64,000 nucleotides of DNA from Qingrenia yutianensis. Lineage in GTDB: Bacteria; Bacillota; Clostridia; UMGS1810. Positions 33,366-39,230 of the stretch are shown piece after piece. The first letter of the stretch is position 1, and each line of letters opens with the position of its first letter. Both the position numbers and the translations under genes were made by a program. The notes below the pieces were generated by a model that worked only from the letters and a program-made list of their open reading frames with translations, searched no databases and was not told where the DNA came from. The DNA is taken from positions 1 to 64,000 of the forward strand of contig NZ_JACRTE010000002.1 in NCBI RefSeq assembly GCF_014385105.1, read 5' to 3'.

Positions 33366-34067
33366 TTATTTTACTGCGGAAATTTTATGAATGTCGATAA
33401 CCTTTTTGCTGTCCTCTTTAACTTCTTTGGTTTCCTTTGCGGAATTAGACAATATCTCCGACGCGTCGAAAACGGGGTCAGCCATAGGAGTTTTAAGCGT
33501 TGCGCCGATTTCTTTCTTGAGTTTTACGGGAATATCGTTTGCGCCGTCAAGCTTTGTTTCAAGCTCGGCTGCGCCCTCGTCGATAATTTTAACCTTATTC
33601 ACAAACTCATTTGTCGTGTTCAAAAGCTTATCCAAAATTTCGGTGTAAAGCGCGCGTATGCCGACAACTTCGTTTTTCATATTCTCGCTGGAGAGTGCAA
33701 CAAACGCCTCGTAATTTTCGATTTGCTCGGTAAGCTCCGACGCAACCTCTTTTCTCACCGCGTCCATATCGGCATACGCCTTTGAGCAGATTTCGCCCGC
33801 CGCACTGTACGCGTTTGCGGTGCTTAATTTTGCCTCGGCTCTCACCTTTTCCATTTCTTCGCAAAGCGCGGTGTTTTCTTCGGTTGCCTTTGCAAGCTCA
33901 AGCTTAACGCTTTCAAGCTCGGCTGCCTTTGCCGCCTCTTTTTTTGCCTCGGCAAGTTCTATCATAATATTGGTAAGCTTTAAATTAAGCTCTTCGTTTT
34001 CGTTTTTAAGCATTTCAAGCGCCGTATCAACTTCTTTTTTGTTGTATCCGAACAAACCTTTTTTCAT
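33366..34067 (-). CDS. DivIVA-like coiled-coil protein
   Basis: 233 residues. The N-terminal KKGLFGYNKKEVDTALEML matches the DivIVA membrane-binding start (a Gly-x-Asn-x-x-x-Val-Asp type motif). A long coiled coil follows (about 20-120, rich in Ala/Glu/Lys heptads), then a less helical, acidic C-terminal tail. DivIVA family proteins mark poles and division sites. This one stands alone and not in the usual ylm cluster, so it may be a specialised paralogue. Start ATG with a consensus promoter about 40 bases upstream. Confidence 0.72.
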   Translation of the reverse strand: MKKGLFGYNKKEVDTALEMLKNENEELNLKLTNIMIELAEAKKEAAKAAELESVKLELAKATEENTALCEEMEKVRAEAKLSTANAYSAAGEICSKAYADMDAVRKEVASELTEQIENYEAFVALSSENMKNEVVGIRALYTEILDKLLNTTNEFVNKVKIIDEGAAELETKLDGANDIPVKLKKEIGATLKTPMADPVFDASEILSNSAKETKEVKEDSKKVIDIHKISAVK

Positions 34068-34107
34068 TTAAGTTTTCATACCCTTTCGTTTTAAGTCGGT
34101 AAAAAGT

Positions 34108-34136
34108 ATTCTACCATATTTTACATAATTCGTCAA
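34108..34136 (-). promoter_or_regulatory. sigma-A promoter of the DivIVA-like gene
   Basis: Minus-strand TTGACG (34136-34131), 17-base spacer, TAGAAT (34113-34108). Confidence 0.72.
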
Positions 34137-34138
34137 TA

Positions 34139-35509
34139 TTACTTTATCAAATAATTCATAAATGCGACCGCAAAGTTGAAGTAAATCAAAATCGAGCAGG
34201 CGTCAACAATAGTTGTGATAAGCGGTGATGCCATAAGCGCCGGGTCAAGTCTGCATTTTTTCGCAAGTATCGGCAGTGCACAGCCCAAAAATTTTGCAAG
34301 AATAATTGTGCACATAAGCGTGACGCCGAGCACTATCGCAAGTGCATATGCGTTCACCGACGGATCGGAATTATACATAATTATAATTCTTACGCCGTTT
34401 ACAACCGCCAAAACAACACCTACAAGCAATGCAATCCGTATTTCCTTAAACACGGCTTTCAAAAAGTCAGAGGTTTTGATTTCGTCAAGCGCAAGACCGC
34501 GGATTATAAGCACGGACGCCTGCGAACCGCAGTTTCCGCCTGTATCCATAAGCTGGGGAATGAACGAAACCAATAGCGGTATCGACGAAAACGCCGCCTC
34601 ATACTGCGTTATAATCGTTCCGGTGAAAATTGCCGAAAGCATAAGGAACAAAAGCCACGGTATGCGGTTTTTTGCGTGCTGCCACACCGAGGTTTTAAAA
34701 TATGTGTCCTCATTCGGCATAACCGCACCCATTTTTGTAATATCCTCTGTTGTTTCGTCCTGCAAAACGTCGATAGCGTCGTCGATTGTGACGATACCGA
34801 CCAGCCTTTCCTCCTTGTCCACAACGGGGATTGCCAGAAAATCGTATTTGTCGAAAAGATTTGCAACGACCTCTTTATCCTCCGACGTGTCAACGCAGAC
34901 GATATTTGTTTCCATTATATCTTCAATAACCACATTCTGCTCGGAAAGCATCAAATCTTTCGCGCTCACAATGCCGATAAGCTTTCGGCTTTTTGTGGTT
35001 ACATACAGCGTGTATATCGTTTCTTTGTCAACGCCGTCTTTTCGTATGCGCTCAAACGCGTCGGCAACCGTCATATCCTTTTTAAGGTCTACAAACTCGG
35101 TTGTCATAATACTTCCGGCGCTGTCCTTGGGATAATTCAAAATTTCGTTTATCATTTCCCTTGTTTCGCTGTCGGTATATTTTAAAATTCGCTTTACCAC
35201 ATTTGCCGGCATTTCTTCGATAATATCAACCGTATCGTCGACGTAAAGCTCATTAAGCATTGCTTTAAGCTCGGTATCGCTGAACGATTTTATAAGATGC
35301 TCCTGCATATCGTGGTCCATTTCGACAAATGTTTCCGCGGCAAGTTCTTTGGGAAGTATTCTGAAAAGTATCGGCAAATGCTCAATGGGAATATCCGCCA
35401 TAAGCACAGCCAAGTCATACGGATTTATGTCCAGCAACTCCTCTTTCAGCTGGGCATATCTTCTTTTTTCCAAGAGAAACAAAATTCTCTCCTGCATTTT
35501 TTCCTGCAT
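34139..35509 (-). CDS. mgtE: magnesium transporter MgtE
   Basis: 456 residues. N-terminal helical MgtE_N domain (about 15-130, EMPANVVKRILKY), two CBS domains (about 135-265) that sense cytosolic Mg2+, a plug helix, then five membrane segments. The pore signature is visible in QLMDTGGNCGSQASVLIIRG and the last segments contain MASPLITTIVDACSI. Homodimeric Mg2+ channel of the inner membrane. AAGGAGG precedes the ATG. A leader of about 220 nt separates it from its promoter. Confidence 0.95.
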   Translation of the reverse strand: MQEKMQERILFLLEKRRYAQLKEELLDINPYDLAVLMADIPIEHLPILFRILPKELAAETFVEMDHDMQEHLIKSFSDTELKAMLNELYVDDTVDIIEEMPANVVKRILKYTDSETREMINEILNYPKDSAGSIMTTEFVDLKKDMTVADAFERIRKDGVDKETIYTLYVTTKSRKLIGIVSAKDLMLSEQNVVIEDIMETNIVCVDTSEDKEVVANLFDKYDFLAIPVVDKEERLVGIVTIDDAIDVLQDETTEDITKMGAVMPNEDTYFKTSVWQHAKNRIPWLLFLMLSAIFTGTIITQYEAAFSSIPLLVSFIPQLMDTGGNCGSQASVLIIRGLALDEIKTSDFLKAVFKEIRIALLVGVVLAVVNGVRIIIMYNSDPSVNAYALAIVLGVTLMCTIILAKFLGCALPILAKKCRLDPALMASPLITTIVDACSILIYFNFAVAFMNYLIK

Positions 35510-35584
35510 TTTTATGCCTCCTTAAACTAACATTAGTATGCGCAGTTTAAAAGGACACAAAACACCGAAATTTATAACCAAAAA

Positions 35585-35674
35585 TCAAATTTTGCGCACA
35601 AAGAGCAGTGCGCTTTTAAAAATTATTGAGCATAAATCAGGGGGTTTTATGTCGCCGCTGCCCGATGCGTTCAT
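35585..35674 (-). CDS. possible leader peptide upstream of mgtE
   Basis: 29-codon frame within the mgtE leader: ATG 35674 with GAGGTG eight bases upstream, peptide MNASGSGDIKPPDLCSIIFK and nine more residues, stop at 35587-35585. It contains adjacent Pro-Pro codons. Its last codons lie in a hairpin GCGCAC...GTGCGC (about 35592-35613) followed by a T-rich stretch. Proline-containing leader ORFs that control Mg2+ transporter genes are known in enterobacteria (mgtL). A similar role here is only a hypothesis. Confidence 0.4.
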   Translation of the reverse strand: MNASGSGDIKPPDLCSIIFKSALLFVRKI

Positions 35675-35739
35675 TCGATTTTCACCTCATTTAAAAACAA
35701 AATTTTATGCGGACATTTTTAGTACCGCATACGAGTAAT

Positions 35740-35768
35740 ATTATAACTCTTTTTTCGTCATTTGTCAA
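35740..35768 (-). promoter_or_regulatory. sigma-A promoter of mgtE
   Basis: Minus-strand TTGACA (35768-35763), 17-base spacer, TATAAT (35745-35740): perfect consensus. Predicted start near 35733. The leader to 35509 contains a hairpin TATGCGG...CCGCATA near its 5' end and the small ORF at 35674-35585. It does not match the M-box consensus. Confidence 0.85.
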
Positions 35769-35777
35769 CAAAAAAAC

Positions 35778-36299
35778 TTATCCGAAAACAAGTCTGCACA
35801 CCGCAACGCTTACGAAAATCCCGACAATATCGGCAATGAGCGCGCATTTCACGCTGTGGCGCATATTTTTGATTTTTACCGCACCGAAATAAACGCTCAA
35901 TGTGTAAAACGTCGTTTCGGTCGACCCCATAAGTGTTGACACTGCACGTCCGACAAACGAATCGGTGCCGCAGGTTTTGAAAATGTCGGTTGCCATAGCG
36001 AGCGAACCGCTCCCTGATATTGGACGCAAAAGCGCGAACGGCACCATTTCCGCAGGGAAAGAAATAAGGCGTGCAAACGGCGTTACAATCGCAGTGAAAA
36101 TATCCATCGCGCCCGAGCCTTTGAGCATATTTACCGCAACCAAAATGGCAAGTATCGGCGCAAAAATCGAAACCACCGTTTTAACGCCCTCTTTTGCGCC
36201 CTCGATAAACGCGTCGTAAACGTTCACCTTTTTATAAAGCGCATAGCCGACAAACAAAATCAGCATCATCGGCACGCACATTGACGAAATTCTGCTCAT
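35778..36299 (-). CDS. spmB: spore maturation protein B
   Basis: 173 residues from ATG 36299, which overlaps the spmA stop (TTATGA); longer in-frame frames lie inside spmA. Four membrane segments; nucleoside-recognition (Gate) domain with FAPILAILVAVNMLKGSGAM and RPISGSGSLAMATDI. The short LMGSTETTFYTLSVYFG stretch is characteristic. SpmA/SpmB are needed for spore core dehydration in Bacillus and Clostridium. Confidence 0.93.
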   Translation of the reverse strand: MSRISSMCVPMMLILFVGYALYKKVNVYDAFIEGAKEGVKTVVSIFAPILAILVAVNMLKGSGAMDIFTAIVTPFARLISFPAEMVPFALLRPISGSGSLAMATDIFKTCGTDSFVGRAVSTLMGSTETTFYTLSVYFGAVKIKNMRHSVKCALIADIVGIFVSVAVCRLVFG

Positions 36300-36883
36300 A
36301 ACCGCCTCCTGCCGGCGCTTGCATACACACTTGTCAGCGCACAGGCGCAAAACGCGGTTATTACGGAGGTTATCCACACGGGAACGATAATTTCGGACGG
36401 ATTTTGCGAGCCGAGCGACGAGCGGATTGCAATAAGCGTCGACGGAATAAGCTGGATTGACGCGGTGTTGAGCACAACAAACATACACATTTCGTTGCTT
36501 GCCGTGCCTTTTTTCGGATTTATCCTGTCCAGCTCGTTCATTGCCTTAAGTCCGAGCGGTGTTGCGGCATTTGCAAGCCCAAGAATGTTTGCCAGCATAT
36601 TCATAGAAATTGCCGCGAGCGCAGGCGAATTTTTGTCAAGACGCGGAAAAAGCACGCGCGTGAGCGGACGTATCAGCTTTGCAAAAACCTTTGTAAGTCC
36701 GCTTTTTTCGGCGATTTTGAGCATACCGCACCACATCACCACCGCGCCCGAAAACGATAAAACCGTTGTCACCGCGCCGTTTGAGCCGTCAAAAAGCGCG
36801 TTTGTCACGCCGTCGATTTTTCCCGTTGCAAATCCGCACACGATTGAAATTATAACCAAAAATCCCCATATATAGTTGAGCAA
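36296..36883 (-). CDS. spmA: spore maturation protein A
   Basis: 195 residues, Gate-domain membrane protein: GVTNALFDGSNGAVTTVLSF, LTRVLFPRLDKNSPALAAIS, MNMLANILGLANAATPLGLK and the VLNTASIQLIPSTLIAIRS segment. Pairs with spmB, start-stop overlapping. Supports an endospore-forming host. The region 36884-37031 upstream is shared with the divergent sigma-factor gene. Confidence 0.93.
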   Translation of the reverse strand: MLNYIWGFLVIISIVCGFATGKIDGVTNALFDGSNGAVTTVLSFSGAVVMWCGMLKIAEKSGLTKVFAKLIRPLTRVLFPRLDKNSPALAAISMNMLANILGLANAATPLGLKAMNELDRINPKKGTASNEMCMFVVLNTASIQLIPSTLIAIRSSLGSQNPSEIIVPVWITSVITAFCACALTSVYASAGRRRL

Positions 36884-36939
36884 CGCTATCCCCCCTATTA
36901 AACAATATTACAGTCACATTAAAAAAATTCGCGAAATCA

Positions 36940-36968
36940 TTGACGCGCAAAAATTTTTAAAATAAAAT
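36940..36968 (+). promoter_or_regulatory. possible sigma-A promoter of the ECF sigma gene
   Basis: TTGACG (36940-36945), 17-base spacer, TAAAAT (36963-36968). An autoregulatory ECF-type promoter was looked for and not recognised. Confidence 0.5.
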
Positions 36969-37031
36969 GTACTTGTATAAAACTTTTTACGGCATTTTGC
37001 AGTCTAAGCTAATGAAAGGAGGCAATACAAG

Positions 37032-37511
37032 ATGTCGACACGAAAAGCCTTTGAAAAATTTATGGAGGGTAACATAGATAACGCCTACCGATTTGCATAC
37101 ACCTTTGTGAAAAACAAACCGGACGCGGAGGATATTTTGTCCGAGAGCGCGGTAAAAGCACTCAAGGCGATTAAAACCTTAAAAGACGAAAAATACTTAA
37201 AAAGCTGGTTTTACAAGATAATCACAAACACCGCGATTACGCACATAAACCGCGGGAGGAAAGTTGTCAGCGTAGATTTTTCGCAGTGCGAAGAAATTGC
37301 GCACAACGACGAAACAAACCTTGAATTTTTCGATATTTTAAAGGATTTAAGCATTCAGGACAGGAGCATTATAGTTTTAAAAATTTTGGAGAATATGAAG
37401 TTTTGTGAAATCGCCGAAATTTTAAAGCTTAACGAAAGCACCGTCAAAACGCGTTATTACAAGGCGCTCAAAGCACTTAAAATTGATTTGGAGGGCGAAA
37501 TTTATGGATAA
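37032..37511 (+). CDS. ECF-family RNA polymerase sigma factor (SigV-like)
   Basis: 159 residues. Region 2 (about 12-75: AYRFAYTFVKNKPDAEDIL, then LKSWFYKIITNTAITHINR) and region 4 (about 105-155: DRSIIVLKILENMKFCEIAE, LKLNESTVKTRYYKALKAL). GGAGG precedes the ATG. The anti-sigma gene overlaps its end by eight bases. Family and partner resemble SigV-RsiV, which responds to lysozyme in Bacillus, Enterococcus and Clostridioides; the signal here is unproven. Confidence 0.88.
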   Translation: MSTRKAFEKFMEGNIDNAYRFAYTFVKNKPDAEDILSESAVKALKAIKTLKDEKYLKSWFYKIITNTAITHINRGRKVVSVDFSQCEEIAHNDETNLEFFDILKDLSIQDRSIIVLKILENMKFCEIAEILKLNESTVKTRYYKALKALKIDLEGEIYG

Positions 37512-38364
37512 AATCAAACTTTTAAAAGACGAATATCAAAAAATAAACATTGACAAAAAATTTAAGGAAAGGACGATTTGTATGATTAAAAACAAAAACA
37601 GAAAAAAATTAGTTCTAAAACTTTGCTCGTCAATCGCGGCAAGTATTGTAATTCTCGGCACTGCGGCGGTCAATCTCTCCCCCACTCTCGCGTATGCCGC
37701 AAAAGATATACCCGTTTTAAAGGATATTGTAAGAGTTGTTACTCTCGGCAGATACGAGGCTAACGAAAACGGATACAGTGCGGAAATCGCGTCGCCGAAA
37801 ATTGAGGGACTTTTAGACAAGGAGCTTGAAAACAGGCTTAACAAAGAGTTTAAAGACAACGCGGACGCGCTTATTTCGGCATACGAAAACGACGTCAAGG
37901 AGCTGAAAAAAGAATTCGGTGACGAAACAATTCATATGGGTGTAAAATCCGACTACATCATAAAAACCGACAACGACAATTATCTGTCGCTCGACGTTTA
38001 CATCCTAAACGTCGCGGGTTCGTCGTCAACAAAGCACACCTTCTACACAATCGACAAGAAATCGGGAAAACTTGTGACGTTAAAATCACTTTTTAAAGAC
38101 AATGCCGACTATATCACGCCGATCAGCAACTACATCAGAGGCGAAATGAAACGCATAAACAATGAAGAAAACGGCGCGTTCTGGATTGAAAAGGACGAAT
38201 TTAACTTTGATATATTTGAAAAAATCAAGCCCAACCAGAATTTTTACATCAATTCCGACAATAAATTGGTAATTTGCTTTGACAAATATGACGTTGCGGC
38301 GGGCGCGCAAGGCAGTCCCGAATTTGTAATTCCGGACAGTGTAATCAAAGACATTTTAAGATGA
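37504..38364 (+). CDS. RsiV-like anti-sigma factor (DUF3298/DUF4163)
   Basis: 286 residues from ATG 37504. Short cytoplasmic N-terminus (about 1-35) for sigma binding, one membrane helix (about 37-60, LCSSIAASIVILGTAAVNLS with LAYA following), and an extracellular domain of DUF4163 plus DUF3298 type (YLSLDVYILNVAGSSSTKHT, TIDKKSGKLVTLKSLFKD, FYINSDNKLVICFDKYDVAA). RsiV binds lysozyme directly and is then cut. Co-translated with the sigma gene. Lysozyme sensing is inferred by family only. Confidence 0.82.
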   Translation: MDKIKLLKDEYQKINIDKKFKERTICMIKNKNRKKLVLKLCSSIAASIVILGTAAVNLSPTLAYAAKDIPVLKDIVRVVTLGRYEANENGYSAEIASPKIEGLLDKELENRLNKEFKDNADALISAYENDVKELKKEFGDETIHMGVKSDYIIKTDNDNYLSLDVYILNVAGSSSTKHTFYTIDKKSGKLVTLKSLFKDNADYITPISNYIRGEMKRINNEENGAFWIEKDEFNFDIFEKIKPNQNFYINSDNKLVICFDKYDVAAGAQGSPEFVIPDSVIKDILR

Positions 38365-38379
38365 TTTTTCCCCGTTTTA

Positions 38380-38410
38380 AAGCCTGTCGGCGCAAATCCG
38401 ACAGGCTTGT
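38380..38410 (+). terminator. hairpin after the anti-sigma gene
   Basis: Perfect arms AAGCCTGTCGG (38380-38390) and CCGACAGGCTT (38398-38408), but no T run follows (GTGACG), so it may be a stabilising hairpin or a weak terminator. Confidence 0.55.
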
Positions 38411-38481
38411 GACGTATTTGTGTCCAATAGGTGACAAAATATTACAATTAAGTAACAAATAAGATTTTTTTCGATTTTGTA

Positions 38482-38510
38482 TTGACATTATTTACAATAT
38501 ATGGTAATAT
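38482..38510 (+). promoter_or_regulatory. sigma-A promoter of the AbrB-type gene
   Basis: TTGACA (38482-38487), 17-base spacer, TAATAT (38505-38510). Predicted start near 38517, giving a leader of about 248 nt. Confidence 0.78.
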
Positions 38511-38516
38511 ATCTTA

Positions 38517-38764
38517 GCAAGCTTGAGGGACATAAAAAAGAGTACATAGACGTATGCGATTTGAGCCGCTTATAAAATCCAATTATTCGGGATTGACGTT
38601 TATTTTAACGGCAATCCAAAGCGATGTGTTACACCTCAAATTCGAAATTCGGTTTATTACTATTTTCTCTCTACGCCGGCATTAGAGAGCCGAACCTCGT
38701 ATGCCTAGCCACTTCTTGCTTATTACCCTTAAGCAAAAATTTTATTACAAAGGAAGTGTTTAAA
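38517..38764 (+). ncRNA. long structured 5' leader of the AbrB-type gene
   Basis: About 248 nt with no convincing small ORF. Closing stem TTGAGG (38523-38528)/CCTCAA (38634-38639). Within it two mutually exclusive hairpins share one strand: AATCC (38576-38580)/GGATT (38590-38594), or GGATTG (38590-38595)/CAATCC (38612-38617). Downstream are CTCTCTA/TTAGAGAG (about 38671-38688) and TTGCTT/AAGCAA (about 38726-38746), the last just before the ribosome site. Suggests regulated expression; no Rfam family recognised by eye. Confidence 0.5.
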
Positions 38765-39016
38765 ATGCTCAAATCTACGGGCATAGTACGACAGGTGGAT
38801 GAATTAGGAAGAATTACCCTTCCTATCGAGCTTCGAAGAACGCTCGAAATCAACGAAAAGGACAGTCTTGAAATTTTTGTTGAAGGTAATACAATAGTTC
38901 TTAAAAAATATGAACCGTCTTGTATGTTCTGCGGTAACGCGCGGAATGTTATTTCATACAAAGACCGGAATATTTGCTCTGACTGCCTTGAAGAACTAAA
39001 GAACTTTAACGCGTAA
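38765..39016 (+). CDS. AbrB/SpoVT-type transition-state regulator with zinc-ribbon tail
   Basis: 83 residues from ATG 38765 (AAGGAAGTG upstream). N-terminal swapped-hairpin AbrB domain (about 1-48): STGIVRQVDELGRITLPIEL, RRTLEINEKDSLEIFVEG. C-terminal CMFCGN...CSDCLEEL, a CxxC-x-CxxC knuckle replacing the usual multimerisation tail. AbrB-type proteins control stationary-phase and sporulation genes. Reading frame is open back to 38624 through the leader, but without a ribosome site. Confidence 0.9.
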   Translation: MLKSTGIVRQVDELGRITLPIELRRTLEINEKDSLEIFVEGNTIVLKKYEPSCMFCGNARNVISYKDRNICSDCLEELKNFNA

Positions 39017-39146
39017 GTTACGCGGCGCAAGCTGACATAGAAAGGACTTACCACCCTTTTCATTTCAGCTTCATATCATACGTAATATGTGCTATTTTAT
39101 TTATTAACCAGTTTTTGATGGGGTTTAACCTGTGATATATAGAAGA
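39017..39146. other. intergenic stretch without recognised gene
   Basis: About 130 bases between the AbrB-type gene and two terminators. No frame with a ribosome site and no tRNA-like fold were seen. Confidence 0.5.
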
Positions 39147-39180
39147 CCGCTCGGAAGAAAAATCCGGGCGTTTTGTTTTT
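39147..39180 (+). terminator. intrinsic terminator of the AbrB-type gene
   Basis: Arms CGCTCGGA (39148-39155) and TCCGGGCG (39163-39170), then TTTTGTTTTT. Confidence 0.8.
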
Positions 39181-39185
39181 ACGGC

Positions 39186-39230
39186 AAAAAAACAAGCCGG
39201 ATTTTTTACATTTCCGGCTTGCTTTTTATT
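39186..39230. terminator. bidirectional terminator
   Basis: Arms CAAGCCGGA (39193-39201) and TCCGGCTTG (39213-39221), with CTTTTTATT on the plus side and a run of T on the minus side. It abuts the stop of the minus-strand ligase fusion gene. Confidence 0.88.

Noticed and set aside
34215..35135. 306-codon plus-strand frame opposite mgtE
   Set aside because: Serine/isoleucine-rich shadow of the mgtE codons; no ribosome site or domain.
35510..35733. M-box (ykoK) Mg2+ riboswitch upstream of mgtE
   Set aside because: None of the conserved M-box blocks could be matched in order; only the position fits.
38624..38764. Possible N-terminal extension of the AbrB-type protein through the leader
   Set aside because: The frame is open, but the ATG at 38624 has no ribosome site, the AbrB domain starts at 38765 with one, and the region has strong RNA-structure features. 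Kept as an alternative in the leader finding.
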